Of a DNA stretch of 34,685 nucleotides, positions 1-8,246 are shown piece by piece. The notes below the pieces were generated by a model. It was not told where the DNA came from and did no database searches. It was given only the letters and a program-made list of their open reading frames with translations. Location of the stretch: assembly GCA_948468275.1 (NCBI GenBank), contig CAOKHI010000020.1:1-34685 (forward strand), written 5' to 3'. How positions within the stretch are numbered: the first letter of the stretch is position 1; the number at the start of each line of letters is the position of its first letter. The position numbers were made by a program, and so were the translations under genes. The stretch is from an uncultured Clostridium sp. (GTDB lineage Bacteria; Bacillota; Clostridia; TANB77; CAG-508).

Positions 1-30
1 GGAATACCCGTGAGCTTGGAGGGCGAAATG
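1..30. other. G+C-rich left-edge segment, unidentified
   Basis: The first 30 bases are clearly richer in G and C than the A+T-rich DNA that follows, and no reading frame covers them. In such genomes short G+C-rich non-coding stretches are often the ends of structured RNA genes or mobile elements. The window cuts the segment, so it cannot be identified. From 31 to about 110 only A+T-rich DNA with a short imperfect stem (around 54-82) is seen. Confidence 0.25.
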
Positions 31-130
31 AAAAAATAAAATATATTACTTAGCAGTAGCAGATTTTATTATATATGCTGTGAACTGTAACGAATAAATT
101 ATTAAGATATTAAAAATTTTATAAAAACTA

Positions 131-159
131 TGTTAAAAAAATACCTTTTAGTGTATAAT
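131..159 (+). promoter_or_regulatory. Possible promoter of the deacetylase gene
   Basis: A perfect TATAAT lies at 154-159, about 40 bases upstream of the start codon. The -35 region 17 bases upstream (TGTTAA) is weak, so only the -10 element is convincing. Confidence 0.35.
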
Positions 160-200
160 AGTAAAGAAATTACAGAAAATATGCCAAAGGGTGACAAATT

Positions 201-1094
201 ATGATGTATGACTTAATTGAAGTTAAGCCAAAAATAAATAAGACAAAAGTAATAATTGCTATAATAATAGTATTAATTCTGATACTATTATTAAGCATTC
301 CATTAATAAAACATATAAAAAAGAATAATATAAATATAGTGGCTAAAAATGATATACAAAATACAATAGAACCACCACTACCACCAACAGAAGAAAAGAT
401 AAAAACAAAACATATACCACAAATTGAGTTAAAACCAGTGTATTCAGAAGCGGGAAAAAATGCCATAAACAATATATATCATTCAGAAGAAAAAGTAGTA
501 TATTTAACATTTGATGATGGACCATCAAAGTCCGTTACACCACTTATTCTAGATTTATTAAAACAAGAAAATATAAAAGCATCGTTTTTTGTTTTAGGAT
601 CAAGGGTAGAATTAAATCCAGATGTATTAAAAAGGGCGCATAAAGAAGGACATTATATAGCAAACCATGGATATTCACATGTATATTCACAAATATATGC
701 AAGTGTAGATGATGTTTTAAAAGAATACAACAAAACACAAGAAGCCATAAAAAATGCGTTAGGAACAGACTATAATGGACATATATTTAGATTTCCAGGA
801 GGTTCAACAGGAGGAAAATATAAAACTGTAAAATCAGAAGCAAAAGATGTGTTACAAGCAAATGAAATATTATATATAGATTGGAATGCACTAAGCCAAG
901 ATGCAGCAGGAGCCCATACAAAAGAAGAACTAATAGAAAACACAAAATCAAGTGTAGCTGACAAAAATTCAGTAGTAATTCTAATGCACGATGCAGGTGA
1001 CAAAATCCTAACATATGAGGCACTACCAGAAATAATAAGTTATTTAAGAGAAAAGGGATATGTGTTTAAAAATTTTTATAGTTTAATGAAATAG
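201..1094 (+). CDS. Membrane-anchored polysaccharide deacetylase (NodB domain)
   Basis: 297-residue carbohydrate esterase family 4 protein, probably removing N-acetyl groups from peptidoglycan or another cell-surface glycan outside the cell. Residues 15-36 form one hydrophobic segment with little charge before it, so the enzyme is likely membrane-anchored with the domain outside. A linker with prolines (57-62) leads to the NodB domain from about 97. Visible motifs are TFDDGP (103-108, metal-binding second Asp), H-x3-H in NHGYSH (H156, H160), RFPGG (197-201) and LMHD (261-264, catalytic His). All are intact, so activity is expected. The start at 201 follows an AAGGGTG-like ribosome site; ATG 204 is the alternative. 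It converges on the P-type ATPase gene and shares a terminator with it. The substrate cannot be read from sequence. Confidence 0.88.
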   Translation: MMYDLIEVKPKINKTKVIIAIIIVLILILLLSIPLIKHIKKNNINIVAKNDIQNTIEPPLPPTEEKIKTKHIPQIELKPVYSEAGKNAINNIYHSEEKVVYLTFDDGPSKSVTPLILDLLKQENIKASFFVLGSRVELNPDVLKRAHKEGHYIANHGYSHVYSQIYASVDDVLKEYNKTQEAIKNALGTDYNGHIFRFPGGSTGGKYKTVKSEAKDVLQANEILYIDWNALSQDAAGAHTKEELIENTKSSVADKNSVVILMHDAGDKILTYEALPEIISYLREKGYVFKNFYSLMK

Positions 1095-1100
1095 AAATTA

Positions 1101-1138
1101 AAAAACTAAAATCTATTAAAAATTAGATTTTAGTTTTT
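1101..1138. terminator. Bidirectional intrinsic terminator
   Basis: A perfect 14-bp inverted repeat (1101-1114 with 1125-1138) has a 10-base loop, with A runs on one side and T runs on the other. It sits between convergent stop codons and can serve both the deacetylase gene and the minus-strand ATPase gene. Confidence 0.85.
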
Positions 1139-1143
1139 AGTTA

Positions 1144-3765
1144 TCATATCCATTCACCATATTTTCTAATATACAATTTCTTAACACCCATAGCAACAAA
1201 ACAATAAAGTATAGGAATAGCAATAATTACAGCAATATAATTTAATGAAAGTGGAACAAGTCCTATTAATTTTCCTATAAAAGTAGAAGGTACAATTAGT
1301 GCTATGATACTTAGTAATATAGAAGAGATATATACAGGTTTAGATGCATTACTTTGTATAAAAGGAAGTTTTCCTGTACGTATTATATGAAGTCCTATTA
1401 AATTAGATACAACTCCATATGAAAACCATATAGTTTGGAATAATGCGGCATCAGGCATACGTAGTCCAAAACCAAACCAAAGTGTAGCAAAAACAATTAA
1501 ATCGAAAATTGAACTAGTAGGTCCCATGAAAAACATGAAATGTTTAAGACTATTTAAGTCCCACTTTCGTGGTTTAGCAAGATATTCATTATCTACATTA
1601 TCAAATGGAAGAGATAATTGTCCTATATCGTATAGTAAACTTTGTACTAATAATTGAATAGGAGTAATAGGTAAAAATGGAAGAGCTACACTAGCAATTA
1701 GTACAGACAAAACCTCTCCAAAATTAAAACTAATAGCCATTTTAATATATTTTAATAAATTTGCAAAAGTACGTCTTCCTTCAATAGCACCATCAATAAG
1801 AACATTTAAATCTTTTTCTAAAAGAATAATGTCAGCAGTTTCTTTTGCAATATCTACAGCAGTATCAACAGAAATTCCAACATCAGCATTTGTAAGAGAA
1901 GGACTATCATTTATACCATCACCCATGTATCCAACAACATTACCAGCTTCTTTTAATAACCTTACAATTCGTGCCTTTTGAATTGGTGAAAGTTTAGCAA
2001 AAATATTAGTTTTCTTCAAAAGTCGTAAAAGAGCAACATCAGATAATTTATCTATTTGACTGCCTAAAACTATTTTAGACGAATTAATATCTACTTTTTC
2101 ACAAATACATTTAGTAACTTCTGCATTATCACCTGTTAATACAATAACACGTACACCTTTTTTATTTAATTTATTAATTGCTTCTTTAGCACTTTCCTTA
2201 GGTGGATCTAAAAACCCTATAAATCCCATTAAAGTCATTTTATTTTCATCTTTTACACTAAATTCATATTCCTTTGTAACATCATTTTTCTTACAAACAG
2301 CAATAACTCTTAAACCATCTTTATTTAGATTTTTAGTAATACTTCTAATATTTTCTTTAATTTCATTTGTAATAGGAGATACTTCACCATTATATTCAAT
2401 TGTAGTACAAATACTTAATATTTCTTCAACAGCACCTTTTGTAATAAGTTGATTTTTTTCTCCATCTGTAACAATAACAGATAATCTTCTTCTAGCAAAA
2501 TCGAAAGGGATTTCATCAACTTTTTTATATTTTTCTACAACTTCAGCCATGTTATTTTCTAAAGCACGTTTAATAACAGCTTCATCTATATTGCCCTTTA
2601 AACCTGTTTGAAAATACGAATTTAAAAAAGCATGTTTTAAAACTGCAAAATCTTCATAACCCTTAACATCTAAGTATTTTTCTAATACAATTTTATCTTC
2701 TGTTAGTGTTCCTGTTTTATCTGTACATAAAATATTCATAGCACCAAAACTTTGAATAGAATCAAGCTTTTTTACTATAGTTTTCTTTTTAGACATACGA
2801 ACAGCACCTTTTGCAAGACTAGACGACAAAATTACAGGTAATAATAAAGGAGTAATTCCTATTGCTATTGCAACAGAAAAAGTAAAAGCAAGAATAGTAT
2901 CATGTTTCCAAACATTTACTAAAAAAGTAATAGGAATCATAACAAGCATAAATCTAACAAGTAATTTACTTACGTTTTCTACACCTTTTTGGAAAGAAGT
3001 CTTTGGTTTTCCATTAGTTATAGTTTTAGCGACCTTACCAAAATAAGTATCATTTGCAGTTTTTATAATAACACCTTTTGCACTACCACTAATTACATTT
3101 GTACCCATAAAGCAAATAGTGTCTAAATCTGTTATACTTGCTATATCTTCAATAGATTGAAGTTCAGTATTTGCCATTTTTTTAACAGCATCAGATTCAC
3201 CTGTAAGAGAAGATTGACCAACATATAAATCTTTAGCTTCAATTATCCTTAAATCAGCAGGAATCATATCTCCTGCTGAAAGTAAAACAACATCACCTAA
3301 AACCGTTTCTTTAATAGGAATTTTAATAGTTTTTCCATCTCTTAAAACAGAAGCAGTAGTTGCAACAAGATTTCTAAGCTTACTTGCAGCCTTATTTGAG
3401 CGAAATTCCTCAAAAAATTCTAAAAAAGTACTAACACAAACCAAAGCTATAATTACAATAATATTTGCATAACTTGGAGTAGAAGCAATCATAACATCTG
3501 TATAAAGCAGAACTAAAGTTATACCAAGCAAAATTACATTAAAAGGGCTAAGAAGACTTTCTAAGAAATAGTTGTACCATTGTTTTTCTTTAGCTTGTTT
3601 TAATTCATTAAAACCATATTTGTTTAAATAACTAATAGCCTCATCAGAACTTAAGCCATTTTCCTTAAAATCAGCTTTTTTCAAAAATTCATCTTTGGGT
3701 AAAAAACATTCATTACCATATTTTTGCCTAATATTAATATCATCTTTTTTTAAATCAATATCCAT
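1144..3765 (-). CDS. mgtA: P-type ATPase, MgtA/P3B magnesium-transporter type
   Basis: An 873-residue P-type ATPase in the inner membrane, closest by motif order to P3B Mg2+ importers. From the N terminus it shows a cation-ATPase N domain, two TM helices (about 73-112), TGES in the actuator (188-191), the M4 segment, the phosphorylation motif DKTGTLT (Asp at about 349), TGDN, GDGINDSP and further C-terminal TM helices. The stretch from M4 through the phosphorylation site, including KGAVRMSKKK and SFGAMNILCTDKTGTLT, closely follows MgtA. One oddity: the M4 TPEMLP motif of MgtA reads TPLLLP, losing the glutamate. I chose ATG 3765, preceded by GAGGTG (3772-3777); the longer GTG start at 3774 lies inside that ribosome site. 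No Mg2+ riboswitch fits in the short leader, but a 10-bp palindrome TACATATGTA (3781-3790) lies between promoter and start. Ion specificity is uncertain. Confidence 0.85.
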   Translation of the reverse strand: MDIDLKKDDINIRQKYGNECFLPKDEFLKKADFKENGLSSDEAISYLNKYGFNELKQAKEKQWYNYFLESLLSPFNVILLGITLVLLYTDVMIASTPSYANIIVIIALVCVSTFLEFFEEFRSNKAASKLRNLVATTASVLRDGKTIKIPIKETVLGDVVLLSAGDMIPADLRIIEAKDLYVGQSSLTGESDAVKKMANTELQSIEDIASITDLDTICFMGTNVISGSAKGVIIKTANDTYFGKVAKTITNGKPKTSFQKGVENVSKLLVRFMLVMIPITFLVNVWKHDTILAFTFSVAIAIGITPLLLPVILSSSLAKGAVRMSKKKTIVKKLDSIQSFGAMNILCTDKTGTLTEDKIVLEKYLDVKGYEDFAVLKHAFLNSYFQTGLKGNIDEAVIKRALENNMAEVVEKYKKVDEIPFDFARRRLSVIVTDGEKNQLITKGAVEEILSICTTIEYNGEVSPITNEIKENIRSITKNLNKDGLRVIAVCKKNDVTKEYEFSVKDENKMTLMGFIGFLDPPKESAKEAINKLNKKGVRVIVLTGDNAEVTKCICEKVDINSSKIVLGSQIDKLSDVALLRLLKKTNIFAKLSPIQKARIVRLLKEAGNVVGYMGDGINDSPSLTNADVGISVDTAVDIAKETADIILLEKDLNVLIDGAIEGRRTFANLLKYIKMAISFNFGEVLSVLIASVALPFLPITPIQLLVQSLLYDIGQLSLPFDNVDNEYLAKPRKWDLNSLKHFMFFMGPTSSIFDLIVFATLWFGFGLRMPDAALFQTIWFSYGVVSNLIGLHIIRTGKLPFIQSNASKPVYISSILLSIIALIVPSTFIGKLIGLVPLSLNYIAVIIAIPILYCFVAMGVKKLYIRKYGEWI

Positions 3766-3890
3766 TAAAAACACCTCATTTACATATGTAAAATTATACC
3801 ACTATTATAGAAAAAAGATACAAAAATTATAAAAAAAACAAAATAAAAAAGTGCAAAAAAAGCATAATAAAACAGAAAAAATGCAGTGGA

Positions 3891-3919
3891 TTGCAAATTA
3901 TTTTGTTATGTTATATAAT
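3891..3919 (+). promoter_or_regulatory. Sigma-A promoter of DUF4143 ATPase gene
   Basis: TTGCAA (3891-3896), a 17-base spacer and TATAAT (3914-3919) are followed by an AAAGGGGG ribosome site and ATG at 3938. The spacing is ideal. Confidence 0.7.
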
Positions 3920-3937
3920 AATAAAGGGGGATAAATT

Positions 3938-5128
3938 ATGATAGAAAGAAAAAAATATGTTGAACTTTTAAAAAAATGGAAAGATAAGGATTTAATAAAA
4001 GTAGTAACAGGAATAAGAAGATGTGGAAAGTCTACATTATTTGAGTTGTTTATTCAATATTTAAAAAGTATTGGAATAAAAGAAAGTCATATAATATCAA
4101 TAAATTTGGAAAATCCAGAATACGAATTTGAAGATTATAAAGATTTATATAAATATATTAAAGAAAAAATAACTGATGAAGATAAATACTATGTTTTTTT
4201 AGATGAAGTGCAAAATGTTAGTAAATTCCAAAAGACTGTTGATGGATTGTATATTATGAAAAATGTAGATGTTTATATAACAGGTTCAAATGCATATCTA
4301 TTATCAGGTGAACTTGCAACATTATTATCAGGAAGATATATTGAAATAAAAATGTATCCATTATCATTTAAAGAATATGTAGATTATTATAATAAAGAAG
4401 CAGATGAAAAACTTTATTTACAATATATAAATAAAAGTTCATTTCCATATGCACTAAATCTAGAAAGTGAAACAGAGGTAGATGATTATTTAGATGCGTT
4501 ATATAATACAATAATAGTAAAAGACATATCAACAAGGAAAAAAATATCAGATACATCTATGTTAAGTAATATAGCTAAATTTATGTTTGATAATATAGGA
4601 AATTTACTATCAATAAAGAAAATATCAGATACATTAAATTCAGATGGAAGGTCTATATCCATTCATACAGTAGAAAGTTATTTAAGTTCATTAGTAGATA
4701 GTTACGTATTTAATAAAATATCAAGATTTGATATAAAAGGTAAGCAATATTTACAATCAGGAGAAAAATATTATGCAACAGATGTAACAATGCGATATGC
4801 ATTATTAGGCAGAAGGAATTTAGATGCAGGCCATATTTTAGAAAATATAGTATATCTTGAACTTTTAAGAAGAGGATATAAGGTATATATTGGAAAAACA
4901 GGAGATAAAGAAGTTGATTTTGTAGCAGAAAATAAAGAAGGGTTTAGATACTTTCAAGTAGCATATACTACAAGGGAAGAAAGTACACTTAAAAGAGAGT
5001 TAGCATCATTACAAGCAATAAATGATCATTATCCAAAGACCATACTTACAATGGACTTAGACCCAATAGCGGATTTTAATGGAATAAAGAAAATGAATGT
5101 TATAGATTGGTTAATAGAAAATGGATAA
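3938..5128 (+). CDS. AAA-type ATPase with DUF4143 domain
   Basis: 396-residue ATP-binding protein of the widespread AAA_14/DUF4143 family. The N-terminal AAA domain has Walker A GIRRCGKST (25-33) and Walker B YVFLDEVQ (85-92, D89/E90). The C-terminal DUF4143 half ends in a restriction-endonuclease-like segment with KEVDFVAEN, where D and E could be nuclease-like residues. Members are common, often strain-variable, and their cellular role is not established; some sit near defence or toxin-like genes, but none is adjacent here. It has its own promoter and a strong ribosome site. No frameshift or truncation was seen. Confidence 0.85.
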   Translation: MIERKKYVELLKKWKDKDLIKVVTGIRRCGKSTLFELFIQYLKSIGIKESHIISINLENPEYEFEDYKDLYKYIKEKITDEDKYYVFLDEVQNVSKFQKTVDGLYIMKNVDVYITGSNAYLLSGELATLLSGRYIEIKMYPLSFKEYVDYYNKEADEKLYLQYINKSSFPYALNLESETEVDDYLDALYNTIIVKDISTRKKISDTSMLSNIAKFMFDNIGNLLSIKKISDTLNSDGRSISIHTVESYLSSLVDSYVFNKISRFDIKGKQYLQSGEKYYATDVTMRYALLGRRNLDAGHILENIVYLELLRRGYKVYIGKTGDKEVDFVAENKEGFRYFQVAYTTREESTLKRELASLQAINDHYPKTILTMDLDPIADFNGIKKMNVIDWLIENG

Positions 5129-5156
5129 GATTTGATATGATTTATAGAAAATATTA

Positions 5157-5185
5157 TTGACAAACAAAAACAAATGTTTTAAAAT
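5157..5185 (+). promoter_or_regulatory. dinB promoter with LexA-like box in the spacer
   Basis: TTGACA (5157-5162), 17 bases, TAAAAT (5180-5185). Between the boxes lies AAAACAAATGTTTT (5167-5180), symmetric at its ends and carrying the AAC-N4-GTT core of Gram-positive LexA/DinR operators, although the outer bases differ from the CGAAC-N4-GTTCG consensus. A repressor bound there would block the promoter, as expected for an SOS-controlled polymerase. Confidence 0.5.
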
Positions 5186-5201
5186 AAACATGGTGATAAT
5201 A

Positions 5202-6410
5202 ATGCAAAGACAAATTTTACATGTAGATGTAAACAATGCTTTTTTATCTTGGACAGCAATAGATATGTTAAAAAATGGGGAGAAATTAGATATAAGAACA
5301 ATTCCAGCAGTAATAGGAGGAGATGAAGCCTCACGTCATGGTGTAGTATTAGCCAAAAGCATGAAAGCTAAGATATTTGGAATAAAAACAGGAGAACCAA
5401 TTTATCAAGCTAGAAAAAAGTGTTCAGATTTAAGAGTATATAAGGGAGATTATACATCATATAAAAAACATTCTAATAATTTATATAATATACTATTAGA
5501 ATATACAGACAAAATAGAAAGATTTTCTATAGATGAATGTTTTATGGATTTAACACTATTTATAAAAAAAGGTGAAAAATTAATAGACAAAGCATATGAA
5601 ATAAATAGAAGAGTAAAAGAAGAACTAGGATTTACAGTAAATATAGGAGTAGCACACAACAAACTACTTGCAAAAATGGCATCAGATTTTGAAAAACCAG
5701 ATAGAGTACACACTTTATATGAAGATGAAATACAACAAAAGATGTGGAAACTTCCAGCATCAGAATTATTTATGGTAGGAAGAAAAAGTATTTCAAAATT
5801 ACAAAATATGGAAATAAGAACCATAGGAGATTTAGCAAGGTTAGATGTAAATATTTTAATAAAAAAATTTGGAAAACATGGAAGAATAATGTGGGAATAT
5901 GCAAATGGAATAGATTCATCACAAGTTATATACCAATATGAACAACCCAAATGTATAGGGAATTCAATAACTTTACCACAAGATGTACGAGATATAAACA
6001 AACTAAATGAAATCTTATTAGCTTTATCAGAACAGGTAGGATATAGACTAAGAAAACACGAACTATTTGCTAATGTTATAAATGTACAAATAAAAACAAA
6101 TGAATTTATAACATATTCACATCAAAAAAAGCTACAAAATTCATCAAACACAACAAAAGAAATATACGATACAGCCAAGCAACTATTACAAAACCTACAC
6201 AATCAAAGAGCAGTAAGGCTAATAGGAATACGAGCAGATAAACTAATTTCTAAAGAAGAAGTACAAATGTCACTGTTTTACGAACAAGGAAATGAAAAGC
6301 AAGAAAAAATAGATAAAACTTTAGATACAATTAAAAAGAAATATGGATATGAGGCAATAACAAGAGCAGGAGAAATGGGAGTCAAAAATATGTTAAATAT
6401 AAGAGAATAA
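5202..6410 (+). CDS. dinB: Y-family translesion DNA polymerase (Pol IV type)
   Basis: 402-residue error-prone DNA polymerase that copies across damaged template. The palm motif near the N terminus reads DVNNAF (catalytic D9), and SIDECFMD supplies D111 and E112. The helix-hairpin-helix/thumb and little-finger regions follow, and QMSLF near residue 355 resembles a sliding-clamp-binding peptide. I chose ATG 5202: the GGTGAT (5192-5197) upstream is the ribosome site, and the predicted transcript starts around 5192, so the longer upstream frame cannot be used. Transcription probably responds to DNA damage through the LexA-like box in the promoter. The gene is intact and of normal length. It could equally be called a UvrX/YqjW-like paralogue; sequence alone does not decide. 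Confidence 0.88.
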   Translation: MQRQILHVDVNNAFLSWTAIDMLKNGEKLDIRTIPAVIGGDEASRHGVVLAKSMKAKIFGIKTGEPIYQARKKCSDLRVYKGDYTSYKKHSNNLYNILLEYTDKIERFSIDECFMDLTLFIKKGEKLIDKAYEINRRVKEELGFTVNIGVAHNKLLAKMASDFEKPDRVHTLYEDEIQQKMWKLPASELFMVGRKSISKLQNMEIRTIGDLARLDVNILIKKFGKHGRIMWEYANGIDSSQVIYQYEQPKCIGNSITLPQDVRDINKLNEILLALSEQVGYRLRKHELFANVINVQIKTNEFITYSHQKKLQNSSNTTKEIYDTAKQLLQNLHNQRAVRLIGIRADKLISKEEVQMSLFYEQGNEKQEKIDKTLDTIKKKYGYEAITRAGEMGVKNMLNIRE

Positions 6411-6477
6411 AAAAACTAGTTATGACAATGAATGATACTACAAGTATATATTACAAAACGCTAATAGCAAAATAATG

Positions 6478-6506
6478 TTGACTTGCTAAATAAAGAAATA
6501 TATAAT
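6478..6506 (+). promoter_or_regulatory. Sigma-A promoter of the pilin-leader/lectin-fold gene
   Basis: TTGACT (6478-6483), a 17-base spacer and TATAAT (6501-6506), about 55 bases upstream of the start codon. A GGAGGAG ribosome site at 6545-6551 follows. An active promoter and ribosome site argue that the frameshifted gene downstream is still expressed. Confidence 0.7.
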
Positions 6507-6561
6507 ATGAATATAATTTAGATAAAAGGAAAAAATAAATAATATACGGAGGAGTAAGAAG

Positions 6562-8070
6562 ATGAATGAAAGAAACAAGAAGAAAGTTAAAAAAATGAGT
6601 GTTAATTCATATGTAAAAAGAAGTAGAGCAATAACATTAATAGCATTAGTAATAACAATAATATTACTACTAATTCTAGCAGGAGTAGTAATAAATTTTG
6701 TAATAAATGGAGGAATAATAGACAAGGCACGGACTAGCAACAGATAAATATTTAAGTGAACAAGAAAGAGAACAAAAAGAATTAGAAGAATTATATAAAA
6801 AAATAAGTGGATTAGAGCAACTGCCAGAAAATACAGAAAAAACAGAAGCAGGAACAATAGTAAAATTACCAGATAAATGGACAACATCTACTCCATCGTT
6901 GGTATCAACACAAACAGGAAAAGAAATACAATCATCACAAAAAGTATCATCAGTATATGCAGTATCAACAGGAGAAGGAGAAACAATACCAGTACCAATA
7001 GGATTTTACTATGTGGGAGGAAAAATAAATGAAGGAGTAGTAATATCAGATAATGAAGAGGATAGATATGGATATAATCCAGAAACAAAAAATGAAAATG
7101 ATGATAATTTAGATAAAACAACACATGAGTATGCGACAAAACTAAAGGGAAATCAATTTGTATGGATACCATGTAAAATTGAAGACTACAAAAAAATAGA
7201 TTGGCGGAAAAGAAAATGCAAAATGGGATATAGAAACAAGTCCATCGGAATATGCTCAGGTAGCAAAATATGAAGGATTTTATATAGGAAGATATGAAGC
7301 AGGAGTAGCAACATATAATGAAGAAACAAATAGTTTTGAAAATAGTGTAACATTTAATGGAAATGCATCTTTATATAATAAAGTAGATATACAAACACCA
7401 TTAAATACAAATTGGTGTTGGCAAAATTATAATTATATAGCAAGACAAGAGGGTACAGTAGTAGGAACAGGAACAAATAAAGCAAATGGGAATATAGTAT
7501 CAAAAGCAAATTGTATACCATATTATCATACAGATTATTACACAGCAGTAGAAATGACAAGAAGAATGTATAAAAATCATAAAACAGTACAAAGTGGGTT
7601 AGTAACAGGAACACAGTGGGACATGATGATGAAATATATGCAATCATGTGGAATAGATGTGCTAATATCAAATTGGGCAAATTATGATGATGTAGAATTA
7701 ACACAATTACGAGGATATTATACTAATGTGACATCAGCAGCAGTAACAACAGGATTCAACAGTGTAAATGAAATAACACGGAACCAATGGAGCAGCAAAT
7801 ACATGGTTTATACTAACAACAGGGGCAACTGAGCAAGTAAAAAAGCAAAATTTATATGACATAGCAGGAAATCTATGGGAATGGACAATGGAGGCATCTT
7901 ACCAAGGGAGTCATTCATATAATAATAATGCACTACAAAATACTAATGTAGTTCGTGGAGGAGGATTTAATGTTACATATGAAAGTTATCCTACATGTTA
8001 TAGACAAAGTATGCCTGTAGCAGCAACTAATACTAATTGTGGCTTTAGGACTGTACTTTATTTAATATAA
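6562..8070 (+). CDS. Pilin-leader SUMF1/C-type-lectin-fold surface protein, needs three +1 shifts
   Basis: Read with three +1 shifts this is one continuous 501-residue protein. It has a type IV pilin-like hydrophobic leader (ITLIALVITIILLLILAG, about 28-45), a charged spacer, and a formylglycine-enzyme/SUMF1-like domain with a C-type lectin fold: QFVWIP, YEGFYIGRYEAG, YDIAGNLWEWTME, RGGGFN and the terminal GFRTVLYLI. Each shift is at a zero-frame CGG followed by A, at 6730-6732, 7205-7207 and 7779-7781; reading on in frame gives stops at codon 61 and later. Skipping the C and reading GGA restores the frame each time, and no other disruption occurs. Such proteins are likely exported and surface-exposed, where the lectin fold may bind ligands; catalytic sulfatase-activating function is unlikely. 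It could be a pseudogene or an assembly error, but the identical form of all three lesions suggests recoding. Confidence 0.75.
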
Positions 8071-8077
8071 CTTCTAA
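7868..8077 (+). repeat. 210-bp direct repeat, copy A (lectin-fold tail)
   Basis: This stretch, from GNLWEW of the lectin-fold domain through the stop codon, recurs in the same orientation at 9963-10171. By eye the copies differ by two substitutions and one single-base deletion. Copy A is the coding version. Confidence 0.93.
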
Positions 8078-8103
8078 GTAGTTTATAAATTTTCACATAT
8101 TTA

Positions 8104-8145
8104 AAAGATGAATTGTAAAAAATATATACAAGTTCATCTTTTTTT
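8104..8145 (+). terminator. Intrinsic terminator after the lectin-fold gene
   Basis: AAAGATGAATTGT (8104-8116) pairs with 8128-8141 apart from one bulged G, followed by a T run to 8145. Confidence 0.75.
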
Positions 8146-8177
8146 GAATTTGTAATGAAATATTTGGAAATAAATGC

Positions 8178-8183
8178 TATAAT
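8178..8183 (+). promoter_or_regulatory. -10 element of the AlbA-regulator promoter
   Basis: TATAAT preceded by TGC makes an extended -10 element. No good -35 box is seen at the usual distance. The palindrome at 8206-8231 lies just downstream. Confidence 0.45.
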
Positions 8184-8205
8184 ACTAATAAATTAATAGT
8201 ATTTG

Positions 8206-8231
8206 AAATTTGCAGACGCATCTGCGAATTT
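8206..8231. promoter_or_regulatory. 26-bp palindrome upstream of AlbA regulator (candidate operator)
   Basis: AAATTTGCAGA pairs with TCTGCGAATTT around CGCA, with 10 Watson-Crick pairs and one G-T. It lies between the promoter and the ribosome site of the next gene, a typical place for autoregulation or for a leader hairpin. A second palindrome with the same CAGACG...TCTG core lies just after the gene at 9710-9735. Confidence 0.6.
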
Positions 8232-8246
8232 GGAAAGGTATAAAAT

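Noticed and set aside
170-472. Long minus-strand frames opposite real genes (also at 5450-6001, 32122-32772 and others)
   Set aside because: They are shadows of well-supported plus-strand genes, with no ribosome sites and Leu/Ile/Phe-rich composition expected from reversed A-rich codons.
3766-3937. Mg2+ riboswitch (M-box) upstream of the P-type ATPase
   Set aside because: The leader is too short and none of the M-box landmarks are visible.
7205-7207. Classical slippery +1 site with re-pairing of the previous tRNA
   Set aside because: The codons before the four CGG sites (GCA, TGG, ACA, GTA) cannot re-pair one base downstream, so a slip of the preceding tRNA is not supported.
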